A stretch of DNA of 64,000 nt from Acididesulfobacillus acetoxydans (GCF_902729405.1 NZ_LR746496.1:1550001-1614000); one strand, 5' to 3'. Shown: positions 1-8,866, counted from the stretch's first letter. Program-made: numbers and translations. The notes: generated from the letters alone by a model not told the origin.

Positions 1-23
1 CTGACTTGTGGTAAAATGTAGGC

Positions 24-1679
24 ATGTATATACGTGTGACGTCTCGTAAGAACAAAGATAATAGTGTGGTTAAGTACGTTCAGTTAGCTCATAACGTTCG
101 TAATCCGGAAACCGGCTCTCCGCAGGCGAATGTCCTTTTTAATTTCGGACGTTTGGATCGGTTGGATATGGAGTCCCTTCGCCGGCTGGAACGCAGTATC
201 CAGCGTTTCCTCGGGGAACCGCTCGATCCGGTGGAGGCCCCGAAACCGGAGCTCCTCTCCTGTCGCCCGCTGGGCGGTGCCTGGTTTCTGGATCAGCTCT
301 GGCGGAAACTCGGAATCGATAGCATTTTGAAGCGCCGCTTGAAAGAGCGCGAGTATCGCACGGAGGTGGAACGCGCTCTGTTCGCGATGGTGGCTAACCG
401 GGCTTTGGCACCTTTGAGCAAGCTGCAATTGGAGAAATGGGTGCCCGAAAAGGTAGTCATTCCCGGCCTTGCGAACGTGGAGGTTCAGCACTGCTATCGC
501 GCGATGGATTTCCTCTTGGAATCCCAGGAAGACGTTGAGCGAGAGGTGTTTTATGCCGTAGCGGACTTGTTCCATCTTGAAGTCGATCTCCTGTTCTTCG
601 ATACCACTTCGACTTACTTTGAAATGGACGCGTGGGACGATGAGGAACAGGACTTAAAGGCGCTGGGTCACTCGAAGGACAGCCGGCCCGATTTGCCCCA
701 AATTGTGATCGGCCTGGCGGTCACACGGGACGGGATCCCGATTCGCTCTTGGGTCTGGCCCGGCAATACCTCCGATATGTCGGTTATCCCGGAAGTCAAG
801 CGGGATCTGGCGGGTTGGAAGTTGGGGCGGGTCGTGAGTGTGATGGATAGGGGTTTTTCCTCCGAGGAGAACTTGCGGATTCTGCAAAGGACCGGGGGCC
901 ACTACATCGCTGGAGAACGTCTTAGAGCCGGTAAGCCCGAAGTCGAGGAGGCCCTCTCCCATCCCGGAAGGTTTCGCACGCTTCAAGAGAATCTGGAGGC
1001 GAAAGAAGTCGTTGTCGGCCACGGTGAGGCCCGCATCCGCTACGTTCTGGTCCGTAACCCTGCGGAAGCCAAGCGTGATGCCCATACCCGCACCAAGCAC
1101 TTGGAGAAGCTGAAGCAGAAGCTCGCGAAGCTGAAGGAGCTGGACGGAGAAGCGCACACCAAAGCCCACTGTGCTCTCTACAGCCATATCGTCTACAAGC
1201 GATATTTGCAAATCGATGCTAAAGGCAACCTTAGGATTAACCAGAAAGCGGTCAAAGCCGCGGAAAGGCTGGACGGGAAATACCTTATCCGCACCTCGGA
1301 TGACACCCTCTCCATAGAGGATATCACCTTGGGCTTCAAACAGCTTTGGGAAGTGGAGCGGGCTTTTCGCACGCTCAAAACGACTCTGGAGCTACGGCCT
1401 GTTTACCACCGAAAAGACGATCGGATCTGTGCCCATGTCCTGCTGTGTTGGCTGGCTTTGCTCCTGGTACGCCTGGCAGAAGTAGAGACTCAACAAACTT
1501 GGGCCAACCTTCGTTCCGAACTGGAGAAAATTTATCTCGTCGAGTGGGAATCGGCGGACGGGAAAGTCTTTCAAAGGACAGAATTAACCCAAGAGCAAAC
1601 GGGTATTTTTTCAGCACTCAAATTGCCGGAACCCCCGAGAATATGGGATATTTCGCTTCCCAAGGGACAAAAAGTGTAG
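24..1679 (+). CDS. IS1634-type transposase (copy A)
   Basis: This 551-residue protein is a DDE transposase of the IS4/IS1634 type, which cuts and moves its own element. The first acidic residue is in the FFDTTSTYFE segment (about residue 193), the second in VMDRGFSSEENL (about 275) and the catalytic Glu in LWEVERAFRTLK (about 445). The length is normal for the family and the frame is intact. The left end of the element lies at or beyond the window start, so only the right part can be delimited. It is inserted in an istA gene that runs on the opposite strand. It shares family but little sequence with the second IS1634-type transposase at 36.8 kb. Confidence 0.88.
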   Translation: MYIRVTSRKNKDNSVVKYVQLAHNVRNPETGSPQANVLFNFGRLDRLDMESLRRLERSIQRFLGEPLDPVEAPKPELLSCRPLGGAWFLDQLWRKLGIDSILKRRLKEREYRTEVERALFAMVANRALAPLSKLQLEKWVPEKVVIPGLANVEVQHCYRAMDFLLESQEDVEREVFYAVADLFHLEVDLLFFDTTSTYFEMDAWDDEEQDLKALGHSKDSRPDLPQIVIGLAVTRDGIPIRSWVWPGNTSDMSVIPEVKRDLAGWKLGRVVSVMDRGFSSEENLRILQRTGGHYIAGERLRAGKPEVEEALSHPGRFRTLQENLEAKEVVVGHGEARIRYVLVRNPAEAKRDAHTRTKHLEKLKQKLAKLKELDGEAHTKAHCALYSHIVYKRYLQIDAKGNLRINQKAVKAAERLDGKYLIRTSDDTLSIEDITLGFKQLWEVERAFRTLKTTLELRPVYHRKDDRICAHVLLCWLALLLVRLAEVETQQTWANLRSELEKIYLVEWESADGKVFQRTELTQEQTGIFSALKLPEPPRIWDISLPKGQKV

Positions 1680-1699
1680 GTACACGGTACGTTATCCAC

Positions 1700-1740
1700 A
1701 AGTGCCTGAAGCCCAGATGCCATAAGGGTTTGAGGCACTT
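1700..1740. repeat. imperfect palindrome near right end of IS1634-type element
   Basis: AAGTGCCT at the left is matched by AGGCACTT at the right, with further pairing inside (AA.CCC / GGG.TT and ATG / CAT). It lies just after the transposase stop and before the istA remnant, so it is either the subterminal hairpin of the IS or a bidirectional terminator. There is no T-run. Confidence 0.5.
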
Positions 1741-1764
1741 CCCGTGTCTACGGACTGCCGAAAG

Positions 1765-2217
1765 CGAGTATTTGACTCCGTTCTCATAGAAATCGGCCTC
1801 TCCGAAATCTGCCTGCGCTTCACCGGGAGCGTGTTGAAGCGGCAACCGGCCCTTGTTTTGACCGAACAATTCCTTTTTCCTAATGGCCACATAAGCAGCT
1901 ACCGTACGGTAAGAGCAATCGAAGCGGATTCCATACTTGCTGCGTAACCGGTCAAAGACCCGTCTGGCCGTATGCCGCTGTTTGCGCCGGGCCCGCTTGT
2001 CCTCTTCCAGCCACTCATCAATATCCTTCATGTACGGTTCAAGCTTGGGAAACTTTCTCATACTTTCTACCGCCTGAACCGGTACGGGTTCATTCCAATC
2101 CTCCGTCTCGAGATATTTGCGGATTGTTTTCCGGTCGTGACTAAACCGTTCAGCGAGCTCACTGACATTTAGCCCTTCCTCAAAGAAAGCTTTTCTGATA
2201 AGATCGACTTGGGTCAT
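1765..2217 (-). pseudogene. istA: IS21 istA, 5' fragment
   Basis: The N-terminal about 150 residues of an IS21-family IstA transposase are present: a helix-turn-helix (LIRKAFFEEGLNVSELAERF, then DRKTIRKYL) followed by the start of the catalytic core (HAPGEAQADFGEADFYENGVKYS). Similarity stops after GVKYS at about 1765, where sequence of the IS1634-type element takes over. The rest of istA and all of istB are absent. The start at 2217 is chosen because GGAGG at 2227-2231 is then about 8 nt upstream; an ATG at 2226 would abut it. The reading frame stays open beyond the junction only by chance. Confidence 0.85.
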
Positions 2218-2319
2218 TGTGAGCATCCTCCTGTCCTCCCTTGAAGTCTTTATCTCAACTACAAGGGTAAGGCTTGTTTTAGGTGCCTGCAATGGCCTTT
2301 GCAATTTTGGGGATTTCCC

Positions 2320-2378
2320 CGTTGCAAAAGTGGGGAATTTTAGTTGCAACTTTGTCCATTTCCATTATGCAACAAACA
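2320..2378 (-). repeat. probable left terminal repeats of the IS21 remnant
   Basis: Upstream of the istA start, TTGCAA-type words recur (GTTGCAAAAGTGGGGAATTT, GTTGCAACTTTG, ATGCAAC) and the outermost strand reads TGTTTGTTGCAT. Multiple short terminal repeats and a TG terminus are typical of IS21 elements. The exact end, put at about 2378, is an inference. Confidence 0.45.
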
Positions 2379-2577
2379 CGCTTTGGGGCATGTAACCCGG
2401 GACAGTCTTGCCCCATACCTCTCCCTTGATGACGAAAGGATGGGGCTATGTATAAGCAGCTAACGCAAATTCGGCCGAATCCGAATCGGGTCCGTCCCGG
2501 TTCGAATTCGATCCGCCAGTTACGCACGAGCGCTTTGCTTAATAAGAATCACCACGGTTGTTCGAAAATATTGCCTA

Positions 2578-2638
2578 TTGCCAAGATTACTTCCAAGTGG
2601 TATTCTAGTCATAAAGATGTCTAGACAAATAGACAAAT
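2578..2638 (+). promoter_or_regulatory. sigma-A promoter with GntR-type operator, first methyltransferase operon
   Basis: The -35 is TTGCCA at 2578-2583, followed by a 17-nt spacer and the -10 TATTCT at 2601-2606. Right after it lies the palindrome TGTCTAGACA (2618-2627). The right half is repeated as a direct repeat, giving TAGACAAATAGACAAAT at 2622-2638. The promoter at 6418 has the same arrangement, with TATACAAATATACAAAT in the same place. An operator overlapping the start of transcription implies repression, most simply by the GntR/UTRA protein encoded at 4930. Confidence 0.65.
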
Positions 2639-2676
2639 CGTGCTTTAGGCCACGCAAGAAAGGAAGGGAAGTAACG

Positions 2677-3312
2677 ATGTTAGACGAGCTTGTGAACCTG
2701 ATTGCCGATCTAAAGGAAAAGGAGGCAGTCGAGGCAGCCAAAAAACTGCTGGATGACGGGGCCGACCCGATAAGAGTACTAGAGCGTTGCAGAATGGCTA
2801 CGGAGATAGTTGGAAAACGCTTCGAGGAAGATATATACTTTATTCCGGACATGCTTTTTAGCGGGGAGATACTCGAACAGATTTCACAACTTGCGAAAGC
2901 AAAGATTCATAGGGATGTTGATGACGAGTCATATGCCGGTAAAGTGGTCATAGGTACAGTTGAAGGGGACCTGCATGATATTGGCAAGAATATCGTCGCG
3001 TTTTTACTGGAAGCAAATAACTTCAAAACTTACGATCTGGGTGTCGATGTATCCGCACAAAAATTTGTCGACGCTATTCGGGAGGTGCAGCCGGATGTTG
3101 TCGGAATGAGCGGCCTGCTAACCATTGCTTTCGGGGCCATGTCCAATACAATAAGCGTCATCAAGCAAGCTGGGCTTAGGGACAAGGTGCGTATTATGAT
3201 CGGGGGAGCTCCTACGAACGAAGATGTGGCAAGGCGTGTGGGAGCCGATGCTTATGCCAAAGACGCGCAGCAGGGAGTTGAACTTGCCAGACAGTGGAGC
3301 GCAGTGAAGTAA
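2677..3312 (+). CDS. corrinoid (cobalamin-binding) protein of a methyltransferase system
   Basis: This 211-residue protein carries the methyl group on cob(I)amide between a substrate methyltransferase and a THF methyltransferase. The first about 85 residues form the helical cap domain. The Rossmann-like B12 domain follows, with the lower-ligand motif DLHDIGKN (D-x-H-x-x-G) near residue 98 and a GG pair (MIGGAP) near 185. The ATG at 2677 is used because AGGAAGGGA precedes it at 2661-2669; the upstream open frame lacks a ribosome site. It begins an operon with the methyltransferase at 3380 and lies directly behind an operator-bearing promoter. It resembles OdmA/MtvC-type proteins. The methyl donor cannot be told from this gene alone. 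Confidence 0.88.
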   Translation: MLDELVNLIADLKEKEAVEAAKKLLDDGADPIRVLERCRMATEIVGKRFEEDIYFIPDMLFSGEILEQISQLAKAKIHRDVDDESYAGKVVIGTVEGDLHDIGKNIVAFLLEANNFKTYDLGVDVSAQKFVDAIREVQPDVVGMSGLLTIAFGAMSNTISVIKQAGLRDKVRIMIGGAPTNEDVARRVGADAYAKDAQQGVELARQWSAVK

Positions 3313-3379
3313 TTCCTCAGCAAGCGTTGGCCGTTTACTATGGCCCAGCCATTTTGAAGTCGAGGAGGGAAAATCAATC

Positions 3380-4621
3380 ATGTCGAAAAGTCCTGAAGAG
3401 CTATGCCAGGAAAGATTAAAAAGGGTAAAAGATGCTGTTGCCCTTAAGGTCCCGGATAGAGTACCCGTGACTGCCTTCTTTGCCTATTTTGCCGCCAGTT
3501 ATTCCGGGATAACATACGAGGAATATACGTATGATCCTGAAAAGATGCTTAAAGCGGCAATCAAAGTGCATGAAGACTTCGAGCCTGATTTAGCCGATAT
3601 TCCGAGTATCTACTATCTTGGACCGACGTTAGATGCTGTCGGATTTAAGCAGCTAAGATGGCCGGGCCGGCACCTTAGTGCCAACAAACCTTATCAATTT
3701 GTTGAAGGGGAGTACATGAAAGCCGACGAATATGGACATTTCTTGGACGACCCCACCGATTGGCTGATTAGAAAATATTGGCCCAGGATTTGCACTGAGT
3801 TTGAGCCATTTAGCCAAATAGCACCGTTAAAATATAGCTTTACGTATTTCAACATGGGCTCTTTAGCACCGTTTGGCACTCCCGGATTGCAGCAGGCGTT
3901 GAGTGCTTTAAAAAATGTTGGAGAAGCGGCTTTACAGGCACTTAATTATACGGTCAAATTTAGCGAGGAAATGGGAAAAAGAGGCTTTCCCTTGTCGCTG
4001 GGCGGACTCACCCAGGCACCCTATGACACGCTGGGTGATTATTTCAGGGGAACACGAGGCATCATGATGGACATGTATCGCCGACCAGACGAGCTCCTCA
4101 AGGCGTTGGACAAATTAACGCCTTGGATGATTGAACAGGGCGTAAATGCAGGAAAACAGTCTGGAAATCCGTTCATCTTTATCCCTCTTCATAAAGGCTC
4201 AGACAAGTTTATGAACCAGCGACAATTCGAGACGTTTTATTGGCCAACACTTAAGGAACTAATGCTGGGCTTGATAAAGGAAGGGATGACCCCGATTGTT
4301 TTTGTTGAGGCCGACCATACTTCAAGGCTCGAAACTATGAAGGACGTTCCGCCGGGGAAAGTTGTTTACCACATGGAAAATACAGATATGTTTAAGGCCA
4401 AAGAAATTCTTGGCGACAGAGTTTGCCTAAAAGGAAATGTACCGGTGTCCTTACTGTGTTTAGGTACTCCCGATGAAATAAAAGACTATTGCAAGAAATT
4501 AATTGATGTAGTGGGCAAGGATGGTGGTTTTATCTTAGACAGTTCAGTAAATGTCGAAGAGGCTAAGGTGGAAAATGTTAGGGCGATGTTTGACTTTACA
4601 AAGGAGTATGGCAGATATTAG
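3380..4621 (+). CDS. substrate:corrinoid methyltransferase, uroporphyrinogen-decarboxylase fold
   Basis: This 413-residue protein of the URO-D superfamily (MtaA/CmuA/OdmB-like) has the usual opening, RVKDAVALKVPDRVP, near residue 15. It lacks the H-x-C zinc motif of MtaA. The equivalent place reads VYHMENTDMFKAKEIL, followed by a Cys in RVCLKGNVP, the same pattern as in the protein at 7674. Long URO-D proteins of this kind, next to a corrinoid protein, act in O-demethylase systems as methyltransferase I, which takes methyl from an aryl methyl ether. That role is inferred from context. A GAGGAGGG ribosome site lies 10 nt before the ATG. Confidence 0.8.
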   Translation: MSKSPEELCQERLKRVKDAVALKVPDRVPVTAFFAYFAASYSGITYEEYTYDPEKMLKAAIKVHEDFEPDLADIPSIYYLGPTLDAVGFKQLRWPGRHLSANKPYQFVEGEYMKADEYGHFLDDPTDWLIRKYWPRICTEFEPFSQIAPLKYSFTYFNMGSLAPFGTPGLQQALSALKNVGEAALQALNYTVKFSEEMGKRGFPLSLGGLTQAPYDTLGDYFRGTRGIMMDMYRRPDELLKALDKLTPWMIEQGVNAGKQSGNPFIFIPLHKGSDKFMNQRQFETFYWPTLKELMLGLIKEGMTPIVFVEADHTSRLETMKDVPPGKVVYHMENTDMFKAKEILGDRVCLKGNVPVSLLCLGTPDEIKDYCKKLIDVVGKDGGFILDSSVNVEEAKVENVRAMFDFTKEYGRY

Positions 4622-4672
4622 TAGGGAAAGGGCACTATTGTGAGAATATCCAGGTATCCGGTCGGTTTCTGC

Positions 4673-4702
4673 AGGAGGGGGGAAACACCGGTTTCCTTCC
4701 TC
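4673..4702 (+). terminator. possible terminator after first methyltransferase operon
   Basis: A G-rich arm ending in GGAAAC (to 4686) pairs with GTTTCCTTCCTC (4691-4702) around a 4-nt loop. A T-containing stretch (TCGTTTCTT) follows. Pairing is imperfect. The remaining intergenic DNA up to 4929 shows no further gene. Confidence 0.4.
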
Positions 4703-4929
4703 TCGTTTCTTAGGGGCAAGAACCACTTTGCCAAACTCAGGGGGAAACATTCCACTTCTAGGGTTACCTCCAGTTATCTCCACTGCGAGATATTTTGCCA
4801 TTGATCCCGATGCGATTTGGAGTATTTTGGTCCCTGAAGGCGAGTAATATCCACAGGTAATCTCGGACAGACAATGAACGAGAAACCGATATTGCGCGGA
4901 CTGAAGCTATAGAAGTGGGTGTTTTGACC

Positions 4930-5685
4930 ATGCAGGAAGGCGAAGCGATTGACAAGAATTCAGTCATTCCCATATATTATCAGCTGGCTAAACTAATCAG
5001 GGAACAAATTCGGCGGGGAGAGTTTAAGCCGGGCGAAGCGCTGCCCACGGAAATTGAGATTGCCAACCGCTATGAAATCAGTCGGATGACGGTGCGAAGA
5101 TCCATCGCCGAACTGGTGTCGGAAGGCATGGTCTATGCGCTGCAAGGAAAAGGCACCTTTGTTGCAAGCCCAAAGTTGGATAATGTGGTTTTCGAACTGA
5201 ACAACTTTAACCGGGAGATGGCGCAAAGAGGACTAAACTTCAAAACAACCCTTTTGCAAGCCAAGATCCTCCGGGCGGATGATGAATTGAAAGAGAGGTT
5301 CCGGCTGGGTGAGGGGACGCACAGAATTTTGCACTTTCGCACGGTCACGGCTGCGGAAGATGAGCGCCTGAGTCTTGAAAACAAATACATTATTTACACC
5401 AAAAGCAAACCTCTTTTGGAGTCGGAACTCAATGACCCGACCTTGCCGGGTTTGATTGCTTCCCACAGTGATTACCTGCCGGTAAGCGCTAAGAAGGTCC
5501 TTAAGGCGGTGGTGGCAACCAATGAAGAAGCGGCGCTGCTCGGGATTGCCGCCGGTTCTCCTCTGTTCCTGGTCGAGACGACTGTTTTTGATCCGGATCT
5601 CAAGCCTGTTGGTTGGAGCAAGTCCATTTACCGAGGGGACAGGTACAAGATCACAAGCTATGATGGATGGTATCAAAAGGAGTAA
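4930..5685 (+). CDS. GntR/HutC-family transcriptional regulator with UTRA domain
   Basis: The N-terminal winged helix (about residues 10-75) has the typical GEFKPGEALPTEIEIANRYE and ISRMTVRRSI helices and the wing GKGTFVA. The rest is a UTRA ligand domain ending in SIYRGDRYKI. Relatives repress small-molecule catabolic operons and release DNA on binding the effector. The gene sits between two operons that share operator-like repeats, so it is the likely repressor of both. ATG 4930 is taken as the start; a GTG at 4915 is possible, and neither has a strong ribosome site. The effector is probably the methylated substrate or a derivative (inference). Confidence 0.85.
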   Translation: MQEGEAIDKNSVIPIYYQLAKLIREQIRRGEFKPGEALPTEIEIANRYEISRMTVRRSIAELVSEGMVYALQGKGTFVASPKLDNVVFELNNFNREMAQRGLNFKTTLLQAKILRADDELKERFRLGEGTHRILHFRTVTAAEDERLSLENKYIIYTKSKPLLESELNDPTLPGLIASHSDYLPVSAKKVLKAVVATNEEAALLGIAAGSPLFLVETTVFDPDLKPVGWSKSIYRGDRYKITSYDGWYQKE

Positions 5686-5706
5686 CGCCGGGAGGAGGTA
5701 GAAAAA

Positions 5707-6354
5707 GTGGACGAGCCATTGGAATTGGCCATGGGTGAACTCGATGAAGAAAAAGTCCTGGCCCTGGTCGAAGAGCGGATTCAGGCGGGCGTCAGCCCGA
5801 CAGAGATCGTAGAAAGCTGCCGCAATGGGGTAGAAATTGTGGGCAGGCGCTACAGCGACGGGGTGTATTTTCTCTCGGATTTGATCATGTCCGAGGAGAT
5901 TTTCCGGGGCGTGATGCGCCTTGTCGAACCTCACATTCCGCAGGGGGAGGCGACAAACGGCTATACGGTTGTCATGGGTACGATCGAGGGTGATATCCAT
6001 GACCTGGGGAAAAACATTATTATTTATCTCTTGCGTTCGTCCGGTTTTCGTGTCTATGACTTGGGGGTCGATGTTTCGCCGGAACGGTTTGTTCAGGCTG
6101 TCAGCGAGACGAAAACTTGCATTCTCGGGATCAGTGTTCTCCTTTCTTTCTGCGTCGGCTCGATCAAGAAGGTTGTTGACCTTTTGGAGGAGGCGGGTCT
6201 GAGGGACGAAGTCAAGGTGGTTGTCGGCGGCTACACGGTCAGTGAGCTGGTGCGGGAATATACCGGGGTGGACTACTATGCCGGTGATGTGTCTCAGGCG
6301 CTGCGAATTATCCGGGAAATCGTGAATGCAGATTGTCCGCAGCGAAAGAACTGA
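5707..6354 (+). CDS. corrinoid (cobalamin-binding) protein, second copy
   Basis: This 215-residue protein has the same two-domain build as the proteins at 2677 and 9089: a helical cap, then a B12 domain with DIHDLGKN near residue 98 and VVGGYTV near 175. The GTG start at 5707 follows GGGAGGAGGTAG at 5690-5701. It lies 21 nt after the GntR gene, so regulator and corrinoid protein are probably co-transcribed. No methyltransferase follows it directly; the next operon starts at a new promoter 60 nt downstream. It may serve the methyltransferases encoded on either side. Confidence 0.85.
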   Translation: MDEPLELAMGELDEEKVLALVEERIQAGVSPTEIVESCRNGVEIVGRRYSDGVYFLSDLIMSEEIFRGVMRLVEPHIPQGEATNGYTVVMGTIEGDIHDLGKNIIIYLLRSSGFRVYDLGVDVSPERFVQAVSETKTCILGISVLLSFCVGSIKKVVDLLEEAGLRDEVKVVVGGYTVSELVREYTGVDYYAGDVSQALRIIREIVNADCPQRKN

Positions 6355-6417
6355 CAGGAATCTAAAAAACAGAAGAAATTTTTAAATAGAGGATTCTAAA
6401 TAGTTTGTCGAAGGGTA

Positions 6418-6488
6418 TTGACCCACTCATGACATCATGTTAAAATCGATTAAATCAATTGTATATACAATTATACAAATATACAAAT
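6418..6488 (+). promoter_or_regulatory. sigma-A promoter with GntR operator, main methyltransferase operon
   Basis: The -35 is TTGACC (6418-6423), with a 17-nt spacer and the -10 TAAAAT (6441-6446). The perfect palindrome AATTGTATATACAATT follows at 6457-6472, and its right half is repeated as TATACAAATATACAAAT (6472-6488). TTGTATATACAA is the operator type known for the HutC-class regulator TreR. A further half-site, AATAGACAAAGAT, is at 6547-6559. Placement at +1 implies repression, presumably by the protein encoded at 4930. Confidence 0.72.
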
Positions 6489-6616
6489 TGGTCCTTTTGT
6501 TTTAGTATATTTCAAACATTTGATGTTTATTGCGCGCAACTTGATAAATAGACAAAGATATGAAGATACTTAAACTGGACAAAAATAAAATGCTCGGCCT
6601 GAGAAAGGGGAAAAAG

Positions 6617-6661
6617 ATGCGGATGGAGAAATTAACCGAACGGGATTTCGGTTTTCGATAA
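6617..6661 (+). other. 14-codon leader ORF with hairpin
   Basis: GAAAGGGG at 6603-6610 is followed by ATG 6617 and a 14-residue frame (MRMEKLTERDFGFR) ending at TAA 6659. A 7-bp stem AACCGAA / TTCGGTT (6634-6640 and 6647-6653) lies inside it. It is in the untranslated leader of the operon that begins at 6776. It could be a leader peptide or chance. The rest of 6489-6775 shows no gene. Confidence 0.3.
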
Positions 6662-6775
6662 GCGGACCAGAATAGACGGATGAAAGGGTGAAGGCTGTCT
6701 CGCGGCTAACCACGGTCCAGAATGAAGTTTTAGGTTTCTGGAAGGCAGATTTGAACGCTTGGGGAGGTTTTTGAG

Positions 6776-7567
6776 ATGCTTATCATCGGCGAGAAATTAA
6801 ACAGTGCCATTCCCTCCGTACGGGAGGCGATGCTGAATAAAGATGTTGAGTTCATTAAAGAACTGGCTAAGAAGCAGGCCGCCGGCGGAGCAGACTTTCT
6901 CGATATCAATACGGCACAGGGAAACAGTGAGATAGACGATATGGAGTGGGTCGTGCAGGCGGTGCAGGAGGTCGTTGATGTTCCTCTCTGCATTGACAGT
7001 GTGAGTCCGGAAGTGGTTCGGAAAGGATTGCAGACCGCAAAAGGCAAGACGATGCTGAATTCCATCAGCATGGAGGCCGCCCGGCTTGAGGGCATGCTTC
7101 CTTTAATTAAGGAATACGATTGTTCCGTTATCGCTTTGACGATGGACGATAACGGGATTCCTAAAACTGCCAAAGAACGCATCCGGATCGCGGGTGAGCT
7201 CGTCGAGGTCTTTAAGCGGGAAAACATTGACATGGAAAAGGTCTATTTTGACCCACTGGTCTTACCCTTGGCTGTGGACAGCAACAACGGTGTCATCTTC
7301 TTTGAATGTCTGTCTGAAATAAAACGCTTGTTCAACGGCAAAACGGTTTCAGGCCTGAGCAATGTATCGCATTCGCTTCCGAAACGCAAGTTGATCAACC
7401 GTAATTTCCTGACGATTTGCATGAGCCACGGGATGGATGCGGCGATCATGGATCCGATGGATACGAAGATCACCAGCGCCCTGATTGCGACGAATTTGCT
7501 CCTGAACAAGGACCGCTTTTCCCGCAATTACTTGAAGGCCTTCCGCAGCAACGCTTTGGAAGATTAG
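6776..7567 (+). CDS. methyltetrahydrofolate:corrinoid methyltransferase (methyltransferase II)
   Basis: This 263-residue TIM-barrel protein of the pterin-binding family (AcsE, MtvA, MetH domain type) passes the methyl group from a corrinoid protein to tetrahydrofolate. Family signatures are MLIIGEKLNSAIPSV at the N-terminus, ADFLDINTAQG with the conserved Asp and Asn near residue 45, CIDSVSPEV near 75, and VSGLSNVSHSLPKR near 195. The methyl-THF formed would enter the Wood-Ljungdahl pathway. A GGGGAGG ribosome site precedes the ATG. It is the first gene after the 6418 promoter, with the substrate methyltransferase next. Confidence 0.88.
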   Translation: MLIIGEKLNSAIPSVREAMLNKDVEFIKELAKKQAAGGADFLDINTAQGNSEIDDMEWVVQAVQEVVDVPLCIDSVSPEVVRKGLQTAKGKTMLNSISMEAARLEGMLPLIKEYDCSVIALTMDDNGIPKTAKERIRIAGELVEVFKRENIDMEKVYFDPLVLPLAVDSNNGVIFFECLSEIKRLFNGKTVSGLSNVSHSLPKRKLINRNFLTICMSHGMDAAIMDPMDTKITSALIATNLLLNKDRFSRNYLKAFRSNALED

Positions 7568-7673
7568 AAGCGCCTTGGCCGGCAGAGCGACCGACAGAAG
7601 GAGGTGGCAGCGGAAAGAAATCGTGTGTTTCGGGTTCTTTGCCAAATTAGGAAATAACGTTGGAGGTGTCGGA

Positions 7674-8849
7674 ATGTCAATGGACAAAGAAGAACTTTTT
7701 CAAGAAAGGTTAAACCGCTATACGACCGCCCTCAAAGGAGGAAAGCCGGACAAGGTGCCGATCCGGCTGCAGTTGAGCGAATTTATGGCGGCCTATGCCG
7801 GGATTAAGTTGCAAGACATCTATTACGATTTGGATAAAAACAACGAAGCGGTTGACAAAATCCTTACGGATTTCGATCTGGATGTCTGCGGCGGGGCTCC
7901 CAGCCTCTGGTGGGCCGGCCTGCATGATGCGGTCGGAGCAAAATACCTGAAGTTTGCGGGACGCGAGCTGGAAGAGAACCGTCAATTCCAATATGTTGAA
8001 CAAGAGTATATGAAGGCGGATGACTATGATGCTTTCATAGCTGATCCGACGAAATGGATTTTGGAAGCCTATCTCCCGCGCATTCACGAAGAGTTCGCCG
8101 AGCCGGGTTCCTATCGGGCTAATCTGGCCTTGATTAAGGGAACCGCGGCCATGATGATGGCGAATGGGTCTGCCCAGCAGGCTGCCGCCCATTGGGCCAA
8201 AGACTTCGGCATGCCCGGGTCCATTTCCGGTATAAGCAAGGCTCCTTTCGATACGCTGGGCGACACGCTGCGGGGCCTCAAAGGAATTATGATGGACCTG
8301 CGCAAACGCCCGGACAAAGTCCTGGCCGCGACCGAGATGCTGGTTGGTCACAATATTTTCTACGGCATGGCCACAGCCGGCGGGGACACGACGCTGCCTT
8401 GCTTCATGCCTCTGCACCGCGGCAGTTTTCCGTTTCTTAATCCCACACAGTGGGATACGTTCTACTGGCCGTCACTGAAAGCGGTCATTGAAGGTATGTG
8501 GAAGCTGGGCAAACAGACGATGTTCTACGCGGAAGGCAACTGGACGCCCTACCTGGAGGCGATCGCCGAGCTTCCGGCTCACAGTATTGTCTTCCATGTG
8601 GACCAGACCGATATGGCTAAAGCCAAGGAAGTGCTGGGCGGGAGGTTCTGCTTGAGCGGGAACGTTCCCAACACGTTGCTGGCCTATGGCAAACCGGCGG
8701 AAGTCAAAGAGTATGTCAAACGGCTTCTCCACGATTATGCCGCAGATGGAGCCTTCATCATTGACAGCGCCGGGGTTATGCAGACGGACGTTAAGGCTGA
8801 AAATGTGTTTGCCCTCATTGAAGCAGCCAGAGAATTCGGGACTTATTGA
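7674..8849 (+). CDS. substrate:corrinoid methyltransferase, uroporphyrinogen-decarboxylase fold
   Basis: This 391-residue paralogue of the protein at 3380 shares LFQERLNRY...GGKPDKVP at the start, PFDTLGDTLRGLKGIMMDL in the middle, and FHVDQTDMAKAKEVLGG plus a Cys in RFCLSGNVP near the end. As in the paralogue, His-x-Asp stands where MtaA has His-x-Cys. It is probably methyltransferase I for a methoxylated aromatic, inferred from its place between methyltransferase II and a corrinoid protein. ATG 7674 has GGAGG at 7661-7665; upstream in-frame codons are not preceded by a good site. Confidence 0.8.
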   Translation: MSMDKEELFQERLNRYTTALKGGKPDKVPIRLQLSEFMAAYAGIKLQDIYYDLDKNNEAVDKILTDFDLDVCGGAPSLWWAGLHDAVGAKYLKFAGRELEENRQFQYVEQEYMKADDYDAFIADPTKWILEAYLPRIHEEFAEPGSYRANLALIKGTAAMMMANGSAQQAAAHWAKDFGMPGSISGISKAPFDTLGDTLRGLKGIMMDLRKRPDKVLAATEMLVGHNIFYGMATAGGDTTLPCFMPLHRGSFPFLNPTQWDTFYWPSLKAVIEGMWKLGKQTMFYAEGNWTPYLEAIAELPAHSIVFHVDQTDMAKAKEVLGGRFCLSGNVPNTLLAYGKPAEVKEYVKRLLHDYAADGAFIIDSAGVMQTDVKAENVFALIEAAREFGTY

Positions 8850-8866
8850 ATGGGGAGGTAATGAAA

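Noticed and set aside
84-1617. Long minus-strand open frames opposite the first transposase
   Set aside because: They mirror the codons of an intact transposase, have no ribosome sites and no recognisable protein features.
2440-2520. Possible tRNA: GGTTCGAATTC looks like a T-loop followed by CCGCCA
   Set aside because: The T-stem does not pair, and no D-arm, anticodon arm or acceptor stem could be built on either strand. A pyrrolysine tRNA was also considered because of the methyltransferases, but nothing fits.
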